Part shown: positions 1 to 5,046 of the stretch, piece after piece
How the letters are laid out: each line of letters begins with the position of its first letter
Position numbering within the stretch: the first letter of the stretch is position 1
Origin: Allobrachymonas sp.
GTDB lineage: Bacteria > Pseudomonadota > Gammaproteobacteria > Burkholderiales > Burkholderiaceae_C
Direction of reading: 5' to 3'
Length of the DNA: 5,046 nt
Assembly: GCA_030538335.1 (NCBI GenBank)
Contig: JAUNUE010000143.1
Span: 1-5,046 of the forward strand
Translations under genes and position numbers: made by a program
Notes under the pieces: generated by a model
Databases searched by the model: none
The model's input: only the letters and a program-made list of their open reading frames with translations
Told to the model about the DNA's origin: nothing

Positions 1-53
1 GCACCGGATTTTGATTCCGGCATGCGAGGGTTCGAATCCTTCCTCCCCTGCCA
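1..53 (+). tRNA. tRNA-Gln (anticodon UUG), 3' part only
   Basis: This is the 3' part of a glutamine tRNA; roughly the first 22-24 bases (5' acceptor strand and most of the D arm) lie before the window. The anticodon stem pairs CCGGA (4-8) with TCCGG (16-20) around the loop TTTTGAT (9-15), which puts anticodon TTG at 11-13. A five-base variable region (21-25) follows. The T arm pairs 26-30 with 38-42 around TTCGAAT (31-37). The 3' acceptor strand is 43-49, the discriminator base is G50, and CCA (51-53) is encoded in the DNA. A short T run (56-60) follows directly. The prs gene lies downstream on the same strand, an order I remember as common in Burkholderiales. Confidence 0.95.
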
Positions 54-188
54 AGTTTTTCCTGTTTTCCAAGTTGTGACTGTTGCCATCGCCCTTCGGG
101 CTGGCCGTAACCCCATTGCATGCGCATAGGGGCTACGCGCTGCAGGCAGCCCGCTGCCTTCTTGTATTTTTGCCGCTGCAGGTTGCCC
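54..188 (+). promoter_or_regulatory. tRNA-Gln/prs spacer: structured prs leader with terminator-like hairpin
   Basis: No gene is supported in this spacer, but it is rich in inverted repeats. GCCA-GCCC (85-88, 91-94) can pair with GGGC-TGGC (98-105) with a two-base bulge. CCCC (111-114) faces GGGG (129-132). AGGCAG (144-149) pairs with CTGCCT (154-159) around a CCCG loop, and the next bases (159-171) hold ten T in thirteen, which looks like a weak intrinsic terminator or attenuator 17 bases before the prs ATG. CGCTGCAGG occurs twice (138-146 and 174-182), and the second copy carries the only purine-rich stretch that could be the prs ribosome binding site. I see no convincing sigma-70 promoter: TTGCCA (83-88) resembles a -35 box but has no good partner. 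The structures are seen; their function is inferred. Confidence 0.4.
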
Positions 189-1166
189 ATGCACGCCCAC
201 GACGCATCTGATTTTCTGGTTTTCACCGGCAATGCCAACCCCGGCTTGGCCGAAGAAATTGTCAAGTGCCTCAACACCACGCTGGGTGGCATCCGCGTTG
301 ACCGTTTCTCCGACGGCGAAGTCACCGTTGAAGTGCTGCAAAACGTGCGCACCCGCGATGTGTTCATCGTCCAACCCACCTGCGCGCCCACCAACGACAC
401 CTTGATGGAATTGCTCATCATGGTCGATGCATTCAAGCGCGCGTCGGCCGAGCGCATCACGGCAGTCATCCCCTACTTCGGCTATGCGCGGCAAGACCGC
501 CGCCCACGCTCCTCCCGCGTGCCCATTTCTGCCCGGGTGGTAGCCAACCTGCTCGAAACCGTGGGCGTGCACCGCGTGTTGACCATGGATTTGCACGCCG
601 ACCAGATCCAGGGGTTTTTCAACATCCCCGTTGACAACATCTACGCTTCGCCGGTGCTGCTGAGCGAACTCACGCAGCGCAAATACGAAGACCTGATCGT
701 CGTATCGCCCGACATTGGCGGCGTGGTGCGTGCCCGTGCGCTCGCCAAGGAGCTGGGTTGCGAACTGGCCATCATTGACAAGCGCCGCCCCAAGCCCAAT
801 GAGAACGAGGTGATGAACATCATCGGCGAGATCGAGGGGCGCAACTGCGTCATCATGGACGACATCATCGACACGGCAGGCACGCTGGCCAAAGCGGCCG
901 AGGTGCTCAAGCAGCGCGGCGCCAAAAAGGTTTATGCCTACTGCACCCACCCGGTGTTCAGCGGCCCGGCCATCGAACGCATTGCCAGCAACACGGCGCT
1001 GGATGAAGTGGTGGTAACCAACACCATTCCGCTGGGGCCCGAAGCACAACAGTGCGGCAAGATCCGCCAGTTGAGCGTGGCGCCGCTGTTTGCCGAAACC
1101 ATCAACCGCATCGCCACGGGCGATTCGGTCATGAGCCTGTTCTCAGAGGGTGCAAAACTGCTCTGA
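189..1166 (+). CDS. prs: Ribose-phosphate pyrophosphokinase (PRPP synthetase)
   Basis: This cytoplasmic enzyme transfers pyrophosphate from ATP to ribose 5-phosphate, giving PRPP for purine, pyrimidine, histidine, tryptophan and NAD synthesis. The 325-residue product aligns along its whole length with class I bacterial PRPP synthetases (315 residues in E. coli, from memory). Visible motifs are RFSDGE (39-44), the ATP-binding RQDRR (101-105), DLHADQIQGFF (134-144) with catalytic-region His136, the flexible-loop DKRR (197-200), and the PRPP-binding loop VIMDDIIDTAGT (221-232). I chose ATG189 because homology begins just after it; an in-frame ATG at 120 would add 23 residues rich in Cys and Arg that look unlike the family. 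The Shine-Dalgarno sequence is weak (AGG at 180-182). An intrinsic terminator follows 11 bases after the stop codon, so prs probably ends its own transcript, perhaps with read-through into rplY. Confidence 0.97.
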   Translation: MHAHDASDFLVFTGNANPGLAEEIVKCLNTTLGGIRVDRFSDGEVTVEVLQNVRTRDVFIVQPTCAPTNDTLMELLIMVDAFKRASAERITAVIPYFGYARQDRRPRSSRVPISARVVANLLETVGVHRVLTMDLHADQIQGFFNIPVDNIYASPVLLSELTQRKYEDLIVVSPDIGGVVRARALAKELGCELAIIDKRRPKPNENEVMNIIGEIEGRNCVIMDDIIDTAGTLAKAAEVLKQRGAKKVYAYCTHPVFSGPAIERIASNTALDEVVVTNTIPLGPEAQQCGKIRQLSVAPLFAETINRIATGDSVMSLFSEGAKLL

Positions 1167-1177
1167 GAACATTTTTG

Positions 1178-1208
1178 TGCCAAGGGCTTGAAGCCCAAGG
1201 CATTTTTT
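1178..1208 (+). terminator. Intrinsic terminator after prs
   Basis: TGCC (1178-1181) pairs with GGCA (1199-1202) and GGGCT (1184-1188) with AGCCC (1192-1196). The two helices are separated by a symmetrical AA/AA internal loop, the apical loop is TGA, and six T follow directly (1203-1208). This is a textbook Rho-independent arrangement, starting 11 bases after the prs stop codon. It implies that rplY relies on read-through or on a promoter I could not identify, because only 46 bases remain before the rplY start. Confidence 0.85.
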
Positions 1209-1215
1209 GAAACCA

Positions 1216-1254
1216 GGCGCTTGCTGGTCGCGGCAGCGCCCTACGGAGAAAACC
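1216..1254 (+). promoter_or_regulatory. rplY leader: strong hairpin next to the Shine-Dalgarno sequence
   Basis: GGCGC (1216-1220) pairs with GCGCC (1236-1240). After one bulged T (1221), TGCTG (1222-1226) pairs with CGGCA (1231-1235) with one G-U pair, around a GTCG loop, giving about ten base pairs. The hairpin ends four bases before the Shine-Dalgarno GGAG (1245-1248), which sits six bases from ATG1255 and supports that start. Autogenous translational control of rplY is known from E. coli and relatives; whether this hairpin plays any such part is only a possibility, since it could equally be a stabilising or incidental structure. Confidence 0.5.
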
Positions 1255-1932
1255 ATGAAAGTCGTCGCTTTTGAGCGCGCCAAGCAAGGTACGGGTGCGA
1301 GCCGCCGCCTGCGCAATGCTGGCAAAACCCCAGGCATCATTTACGGTGGCGAAGCCGCCCCGGAACTGATCGAACTCGACCACAACGCCCTGTGGCATGC
1401 CCTGAAAAAAGAAGCCTTCCACGCCTCCGTGCTTGAAATGGAAGTGGCCGGCAAAACCGCCAAGGTATTGGTGCGTGATGTGCAATACCACCCCTACAAG
1501 CCGCTGGTGCTGCACATTGACTTCCAGCGCGTATCGGCCAAACAGAAAATCACCCTCAAGGTGCCGCTGCACTTCAAGGGCGAAGAACTGTCAGATGCCG
1601 TGAAACTCGATCGTTGCATCATCAACCCGATCATGAACGAAATCGAAATCACCTGCCTGCCCGCCGACCTGCCCGAAGCCATTGAAGTGGATCTGAGCCA
1701 GGTGGTCAAGGGCGACATCATCCACCTGAGCAAAGTTGTTCTGCCCAAAGGGGTGGAAGCTGTCGTGCACGGCGGTGAAGAAGACCCAGTGGTTGCAGTG
1801 GTTGCCGCTCCCCGCGAAGAAGTCGAGGAAGAAGCCCCCGCCGCAGAAGCTGCTGCCGACGACAAAGCTGCCGACAAACCGGCCGCCGACGCCGCCAAGG
1901 ATGCAGACAAAGACGCAGAAGGCAAGAAGTAA
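1255..1932 (+). CDS. rplY: 50S ribosomal protein L25 (long TL5/CTC form)
   Basis: L25 binds 5S rRNA in the large ribosomal subunit. The 225-residue product is the two-domain form, longer than the roughly 94-residue E. coli L25 (length from memory). Residues 1 to about 92 form the 5S-binding L25 domain, with the hallmark stretch RRLRNAGKTPGIIYGG (17-32) and YHPYKPLVLHIDF (78-90). Residues 93 to about 187 form the TL5-type C-terminal domain, including LPADLPEAIEVDLS (135-148) and the end of the fold near DPVVAVV (177-183). From about 188 to 225 the protein is a low-complexity Ala/Glu/Asp/Lys tail, probably disordered and variable between species. ATG1255 is supported by the family N-terminus and by GGAG at 1245-1248; the frame is open further upstream, but through the prs terminator. 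The gene lies 88 bases after prs and ends in its own terminator. Confidence 0.97.
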   Translation: MKVVAFERAKQGTGASRRLRNAGKTPGIIYGGEAAPELIELDHNALWHALKKEAFHASVLEMEVAGKTAKVLVRDVQYHPYKPLVLHIDFQRVSAKQKITLKVPLHFKGEELSDAVKLDRCIINPIMNEIEITCLPADLPEAIEVDLSQVVKGDIIHLSKVVLPKGVEAVVHGGEEDPVVAVVAAPREEVEEEAPAAEAAADDKAADKPAADAAKDADKDAEGKK

Positions 1933-1934
1933 TC

Positions 1935-1951
1935 TGCGCACTTGTTGCGCA
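1935..1951 (+). other. Small hairpin between the rplY stop codon and its terminator
   Basis: Two copies of the self-complementary hexamer TGCGCA (1935-1940 and 1946-1951) flank the loop CTTGT, so the RNA can form a six-pair hairpin two bases after the stop codon. It has no T tract of its own. It may help 3' end stability ahead of the true terminator, or be incidental. Confidence 0.35.
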
Positions 1952-1960
1952 ATCAAGGAG

Positions 1961-1987
1961 AGGCCCACCACGGTGGGCCTTTTCTTT
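1961..1987 (+). terminator. Intrinsic terminator after rplY
   Basis: AGGCCCAC (1961-1968) pairs with GTGGGCCT (1973-1980) around the loop CACG (1969-1972), a perfect eight-pair, GC-rich stem. A T-rich tract (TTTTCTTT, 1980-1987) follows. It lies 28 bases after the rplY stop codon, so rplY and pth are probably not one simple operon. Confidence 0.92.
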
Positions 1988-2069
1988 ATCTGGCTCTTTG
2001 CTTATCCTTTACCATCATCACCAAGCAGCGCCCACTTGACGGGTGCACGCAACCCTACAGATCCGTCAC

Positions 2070-2642
2070 ATGATCCAATTGATTGTTGGCCTGGGCAACC
2101 CCGGCCCTGAATACGCCGCCACCCGCCACAACGCGGGCTTCTGGTGGCTGGAAACGCTGGCGCAGCAATGGGGCGTGCAGTTGGCACACTCGCGCGACTT
2201 TCATGGCTTTGTCGGCACGTCGCAGCAGCAAGGTCGCAAAGTATGGTTGCTGCAACCCAGCACCTACATGAACCGCTCAGGCCAGGCTGTGGCAGCACTG
2301 GCGCGTTTCTACAAAATCCTGCCCGCCCATATCCTCGTCGTGCACGATGAACTGGACCTGCAACCGGGCCAGGCCAAACTCAAACTGGGCGGCAGCCATG
2401 CCGGGCACAACGGCCTGCGCGACATCCACGCCCAACTCGGCAGCGCCGACTATTGGCGGCTGCGCTTGGGGATAGGTCACCCCGGCATAAAAAGCGAAGT
2501 CATCAACTGGGTGCTGAAAAAACCTGCACCTGATGACCGCATTGGCATCGAACAGGCCATCGACCGCAGTTTGAAAGCGGTGCCGGATATGCTGGCGGGA
2601 GAGATGGAAAAGGCCATGCGGATTATTCATACCGCAGGTTAG
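2070..2642 (+). CDS. pth: Peptidyl-tRNA hydrolase
   Basis: Pth cleaves the ester bond of peptidyl-tRNAs released early from ribosomes and so returns tRNA to the pool; it acts in the cytoplasm. The 190-residue product matches bacterial Pth in length (194 in E. coli, from memory) and motifs: the N-terminal IVGLGNPGPEYAATRHNAG (5-23) with Asn10 and catalytic His20, PSTYMNRSG (63-71) with Asn68, HDELDLQPG (92-100) with Asp93, GGSHAGHNGLRD (107-118) with Asn114, and RLRLGIGHPG (130-139). ATG2070 is chosen because the family N-terminus begins there. A GTG at 2043 in frame would add nine residues without family support. Neither start has a recognisable Shine-Dalgarno sequence. The gene follows the rplY terminator by about 80 bases, so it should have its own promoter, but I could not identify one. 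It converges on argF. Confidence 0.96.
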   Translation: MIQLIVGLGNPGPEYAATRHNAGFWWLETLAQQWGVQLAHSRDFHGFVGTSQQQGRKVWLLQPSTYMNRSGQAVAALARFYKILPAHILVVHDELDLQPGQAKLKLGGSHAGHNGLRDIHAQLGSADYWRLRLGIGHPGIKSEVINWVLKKPAPDDRIGIEQAIDRSLKAVPDMLAGEMEKAMRIIHTAG

Positions 2643-2660
2643 AAAGAGGGCTGACCAATA

Positions 2661-2747
2661 GCGTCGGTTTAAACCGCCGCAGGCGATTCAAACGCATGTT
2701 GAGCTTCTTTCGCCTTATGCGGCAGAATCTCCTTCGGAGGTTCTGCC
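2661..2747. other. Structured convergent gap between pth and argF (several inverted repeats)
   Basis: The 126-base gap 2643-2768 has no supported gene. It holds a perfect 12-base palindrome, CGGTTTAAACCG (2665-2676). A bulged stem then joins GCCGCA-GGCGA (2676-2686) to TCGCC (2710-2714) and TGCGGC (2718-2723), eleven pairs with TTA bulged. Finally a 12-pair hairpin joins 2721-2732 to 2736-2747 around TTC. The last stem contains one T-G pair, which is a G-U wobble in + strand RNA but an A-C mismatch in - strand RNA, so it folds better in the pth transcript. No T tract follows on either strand, so neither is a classic intrinsic terminator. The region may still block converging transcription or protect 3' ends. 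Confidence 0.5.
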
Positions 2748-2768
2748 CTACTTCTGGGAATACCAGGC

Positions 2769-3689
2769 TCAGGTCAAGCGACCCAGCAAGAGATACTCCA
2801 TCAGCGCCTTTTGCGCGTGCATTCTGTTTTCAGCCTCGTCCCACACCACCGATTGCGGGCCTTCCAGCACTTCTTCGGTCACTTCTTCGCCCCGGTGTGC
2901 AGGCAGGCAGTGCATGAACAGCGCATCAGGCTTGGCACGCGCCATCATGGCCGCATCGACGCGCCAGTTGGCAAAGGCGGCACGGCGGGCTTCGTTTTCG
3001 GCCTCGTAGCCCATGCTGGTCCATACGTCGGTCGTTACCAGGTCGGCGCCTGCGCAGGCCTCGGTCGGATCCTTGAAGAACTTGACGTGGCCGCCATCCA
3101 CTTCCACGCCGTCAATCGACCCGTCAATGCCGTAGCCGCCGGGCGTGCTGACGTGCACGGTGAAATCAAGAATCTGCGCGGCCTGCAACCAGGTGTTGGC
3201 CATATTGTTGCCGTCGCCGACCCAGGCCACGGTTTTGCCCTGGATGCTGCCGCGGTACTCGTAGTAGGTGAAGATGTCAGCCAGCACTTGGCAGGGGTGG
3301 TATTCGTTGGTGAGGCCGTTGATGACGGGTACGCGCGAATATGCGGCAAAGCGCTCGATCTTGCTTTGCTCGAAGGTGCGGATCATCACCATGTCAACCA
3401 TGCGGCTGATGACGCGCGCGGTGTCTTCAATTGGCTCGGCGCGCCCCAACTGGCTGTCGCCCGTGGTCAGGTGCACCACGCTGCCGCCCATCTGGTACAT
3501 GCCGGCCTCGAAACTCACACGGGTGCGTGTGCTGGCTTTCTCGAAAATCATCGCCAGCGTGCGGTCGGGGTCGGCAAAAGGCTGGTATTTTTCAAAGGCC
3601 TTGAATTTGGCCTTGATAAAGGCGGCGCGTTGCAGCACGTAAGCGTACTCGTCAGCCGTCAGGTCGGAAAATTGCAGGTAATGTTTCAT
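2769..3689 (-). CDS. argF: Ornithine carbamoyltransferase (anabolic type likely)
   Basis: This cytoplasmic enzyme joins carbamoyl phosphate and ornithine to make citrulline in arginine synthesis. The 306-residue product carries all the family signatures: carbamoyl-phosphate loop STRTR (53-57), HPCQVLAD (131-138), the second-domain nucleotide-fold-like VAWVGDGNNMANTW (154-167), the ornithine-binding DVWTSMG (221-227), and FMHCLPAHR (258-266) with catalytic Cys261. I chose the ATG at 3689 because the family N-terminus (MKHYLQFSDL) starts there. No Shine-Dalgarno sequence precedes it. In-frame ATGs at 3728 and 3722 would add 13 or 11 unconserved residues; the only purine-rich signal (GGGAG, - strand 3745-3741) lies 12 bases before the ATG at 3728 and inside a palindrome. 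argF follows argD by 91 bases on the same strand, so the two are probably co-transcribed. Its position beside argD favours a biosynthetic rather than a catabolic role. Confidence 0.96.
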   Translation of the reverse strand: MKHYLQFSDLTADEYAYVLQRAAFIKAKFKAFEKYQPFADPDRTLAMIFEKASTRTRVSFEAGMYQMGGSVVHLTTGDSQLGRAEPIEDTARVISRMVDMVMIRTFEQSKIERFAAYSRVPVINGLTNEYHPCQVLADIFTYYEYRGSIQGKTVAWVGDGNNMANTWLQAAQILDFTVHVSTPGGYGIDGSIDGVEVDGGHVKFFKDPTEACAGADLVTTDVWTSMGYEAENEARRAAFANWRVDAAMMARAKPDALFMHCLPAHRGEEVTEEVLEGPQSVVWDEAENRMHAQKALMEYLLLGRLT

Positions 3690-3740
3690 GGTGGAAAACG
3701 GTGGTGAATGCAAAACGGTCATGCCCATGCGCCAGTATGG

Positions 3741-3768
3741 CTCCCTCTCCCCTTGTGGGAGAGGGGAG
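3741..3768. repeat. REP-like palindrome between argD and argF
   Basis: CTCCC-TCTCCC (3741-3751) pairs with GGGAGA (3757-3762) and GGGAG (3764-3768), with one bulged G (3763) and a five-base loop (CTTGT, 3752-3756). That gives eleven base pairs, all Watson-Crick, so it can fold in RNA from either strand. In the argD-argF transcript it starts 12 bases after the argD stop codon. No T tract follows on the - strand, so it should not be an efficient intrinsic terminator. Palindromes built on CCCTCTCCC/GGGAGAGGG are, as I remember, scattered in many proteobacterial genomes, which is why I call this REP-like; copy number in this genome cannot be seen here. Confidence 0.6.
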
Positions 3769-3780
3769 TGAATACAAGCC

Positions 3781-4977
3781 TCACGCTGCGGCCAAAAACT
3801 CCCTAATCAACGGCACCAAAATGGCCACAATTTCATCCACCTCGGCCTGGGTGATGATCAGCGGCGGCAGCAGGCGCACCACGCGCTCGGCCGTTACGCT
3901 CAGCAGCAGGCCGCGCTCCATCGCCTGAGCCAGCAAAGCACCGCAAGGTTTGTAGAGTTCAATGCCGATCATCAGGCCCTGGCCGCGCACTTCCTTGAAT
4001 CCTGCCGTGCCTGCCAAACCGGCTTTCAGCGCCTCTTGCAGGTAGCTACCCATCTCTGCCGCGTTGTGCAGGAGCTTGTCTTCTTCCATGATGCGCAGCG
4101 TTTCCACGCCTGCACGCATGGCCAACGGGTTGCCGCCAAAGGTGGTGCCGTGGTTGCCGGGCGCAAAGATGCTGGCGGCTTTTTCGCCTGCCACCACCGC
4201 GCCAATCGGCACGCCGGAACCCAGGCCTTTTGCCAGCGGCATCACATCGGCTTTGATACCCGCCCACTGGTGCGCAAACCATTTGCCCGTGCGGCCGATG
4301 CCGCATTGCACCTCGTCAATCATCATCAGCCAGTCGCGCTCGTCGCACAGTTTGCGCACCTGTTGCAGGTATTCGGCACGCATGGGGTTGATGCCGCCTT
4401 CGCCCTGGATGGTTTCGAAAAACACCGCCACTACATCGTCACGGCCTTGCGTGGCCTGCTGGAGCGCTTCGATATCGTTGAGTGGCACGCGGATGAAACC
4501 TTCCACCAGCGGCTCAAAGCCTTGCTGCACCTTGGCGTTGCCAGTGGCGCTCAACGTGGCAATGCTGCGGCCATGAAAGGCTTTTTCGTACACCACCACC
4601 TGCGGTTTGGCAATACCCTTGTCGTGGCCGAATTTGCGTGCCAGCTTGAGCGCGGCCTCGTTGGCCTCCAGCCCCGAGTTGCAGAAAAACACATTGCTCA
4701 TGCCGCTCAATTGCACCAGCTTGGCCGCCAGTTGCTCTTGCAGTGGCACATGGTAGTAATTGCAACTGTGGATGATTTTGGTCAACTGGTCTTGCAGAGC
4801 TGGCACCAGCTTGGCGTGGTTGTGCCCCAGTGTGTTGACGGCAATGCCGCCTAGCGCATCAAGATATTCTTTACCCGCCGTGTCCCACACGCGGCAGCCC
4901 TGGCCGTGCGACAAGGCAATAGGCAAGCGCCCATAGGTATTCATGACGTGGGGCGAAGTGGGGGCAGCGGATGGCAT
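3781..4977 (-). CDS. argD: Acetylornithine aminotransferase
   Basis: This PLP-dependent class III aminotransferase converts N-acetylglutamate 5-semialdehyde to N2-acetylornithine with glutamate as donor, in arginine synthesis. Some ArgD proteins also act on succinyl-diaminopimelate in lysine synthesis, which cannot be decided here. The 398-residue product is full length. Visible motifs are GGIAVNTLGHNH (43-54), the PLP-phosphate loop NSGLEANEAALKLAR (100-114), AFHGR (133-137), ETIQGEGG (188-195), MMIDEVQCGIGRTG (218-231) with Asp221 facing the PLP ring nitrogen, the Schiff-base lysine in LAKGLGSG (248-255, Lys250), and HGTTFGGNPLA (276-286). The ATG at 4977 gives the usual N-terminus for this family; it has only a weak Shine-Dalgarno (GTGAG five bases upstream). 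An internal Met12 is possible but would lose conserved residues ahead of it. It is the upstream gene of the argD-argF pair. Related transaminases of ornithine or succinylornithine are alternatives, made unlikely by argF next door. Confidence 0.94.
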   Translation of the reverse strand: MPSAAPTSPHVMNTYGRLPIALSHGQGCRVWDTAGKEYLDALGGIAVNTLGHNHAKLVPALQDQLTKIIHSCNYYHVPLQEQLAAKLVQLSGMSNVFFCNSGLEANEAALKLARKFGHDKGIAKPQVVVYEKAFHGRSIATLSATGNAKVQQGFEPLVEGFIRVPLNDIEALQQATQGRDDVVAVFFETIQGEGGINPMRAEYLQQVRKLCDERDWLMMIDEVQCGIGRTGKWFAHQWAGIKADVMPLAKGLGSGVPIGAVVAGEKAASIFAPGNHGTTFGGNPLAMRAGVETLRIMEEDKLLHNAAEMGSYLQEALKAGLAGTAGFKEVRGQGLMIGIELYKPCGALLAQAMERGLLLSVTAERVVRLLPPLIITQAEVDEIVAILVPLIREFLAAA

Positions 4978-5002
4978 GGCAACTCACAAGGCAAAAAGAA
5001 AG

Positions 5003-5008
5003 ATTGTA
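5003..5008 (-). promoter_or_regulatory. Possible -10 box of the argD promoter
   Basis: The - strand reads TACAAT here, five of six matches to the sigma-70 -10 consensus. Initiation would fall near 4996, leaving a leader of about 19 bases before the argD ATG. The region where a -35 box would sit (about 5026-5031) reads GTCCGG on the - strand and does not match the consensus, so the call is weak. I see no good ARG box for ArgR. Confidence 0.25.
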
Positions 5009-5027
5009 AGTAGAGGATGAGAATACC

Positions 5028-5046
5028 GGACGCAGAGGACGCAGAG
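5028..5046. repeat. Short tandem repeat GGACGCAGA at the window edge
   Basis: The nonamer GGACGCAGA occurs twice head to tail (5028-5036 and 5037-5045), and the final base of the window (G5046) would begin a third copy. The array is cut by the window edge, so its full length is unknown. It lies upstream of argD, around where a -35 element would be expected. Confidence 0.55.

Noticed and set aside
1..53. tRNA 3' end as an integration site for a genomic island
   Set aside because: I see no second copy of the tRNA 3' end in the window, no integrase, and conserved housekeeping genes follow directly.
120..188. In-frame ATG at 120 that would extend Prs by 23 residues
   Set aside because: The extension is unlike the family, crosses the leader hairpins, and homology begins just after ATG189.
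1129..1572. Open frame (147 codons) on the - strand across the prs end and rplY start
   Set aside because: It is antisense to two certain genes and runs through the prs terminator; no family resemblance.
2036..2061. TTGACG with a downstream TACAGA as a pth promoter
   Set aside because: The spacer is only 14 bases, too short for a normal sigma-70 promoter, and no better -10 box sits at 17 bases.
2043..2069. In-frame GTG that would extend Pth by nine residues
   Set aside because: It has no Shine-Dalgarno, and the Pth family N-terminus starts at ATG2070.
2696..2917. Short + strand frame (73 codons) starting in the pth/argF gap
   Set aside because: Most of it is antisense to argF, it begins inside the hairpin cluster and has no Shine-Dalgarno.
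2811..3707. Long open frame (298 codons) on the + strand opposite argF
   Set aside because: It mirrors the clearly real argF in a GC-rich genome, is rich in His/Ala/Val/Gly as antisense frames of such genes usually are, and shows no recognisable domain.
3700..3785. Two ATTCAC half-sites on the - strand before argF, considered as ARG boxes for ArgR
   Set aside because: The paired TGAAT half-sites are missing or at the wrong spacing, so they do not form an ARG box.
4036..4854. Long open frame (272 codons) on the + strand opposite argD
   Set aside because: It is antisense to a full-length argD with intact motifs; the composition is His/Gln/Ala rich and I see no domain or ribosome binding site.

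Overview
This window carries ordinary housekeeping genes of a betaproteobacterium. The protein sequences and the gene order (tRNA-Gln, prs, rplY, pth on the + strand; argD, argF on the - strand) fit the Burkholderiales, most likely Comamonadaceae. That placement is inference from family resemblance and synteny as I remember them, not from a database search.

Layout. Bases 1-53 are the 3' part of tRNA-Gln(UUG), whose 5' end lies before the window. A structured 135-base spacer leads to prs (PRPP synthetase, 189-1166). An intrinsic terminator (1178-1208) and then a strong hairpin just before the Shine-Dalgarno sequence separate prs from rplY (ribosomal protein L25 of the long TL5/CTC type, 1255-1932). 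rplY ends in a second clear intrinsic terminator (1961-1987). pth (peptidyl-tRNA hydrolase, 2070-2642) follows and converges on argF. The gap between them (2643-2768) holds no gene but several inverted repeats. On the - strand, argD (acetylornithine aminotransferase, 3781-4977) lies upstream of argF (ornithine carbamoyltransferase, 2769-3689), with a 91-base gap containing a REP-like CTCCC/GGGAG palindrome. The right edge (4978-5046) is the argD upstream region, with a possible -10 box and the start of a short tandem repeat.

How the genes work together. tRNA-Gln, L25 (which binds 5S rRNA) and Pth (which recycles peptidyl-tRNA) all serve translation. Prs makes PRPP for nucleotide, histidine and tryptophan synthesis. 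ArgD and ArgF are successive parts of arginine synthesis: ArgD makes N-acetylornithine, and after deacetylation ArgF converts ornithine to citrulline. All five proteins are full length with their key residues intact.

I found no mobile element, CRISPR array, phage gene, defence system or undescribed multigene system. The points worth a second look are all noncoding: leader hairpins before prs and rplY, the structured pth/argF gap, and two repeat-like elements around argD.
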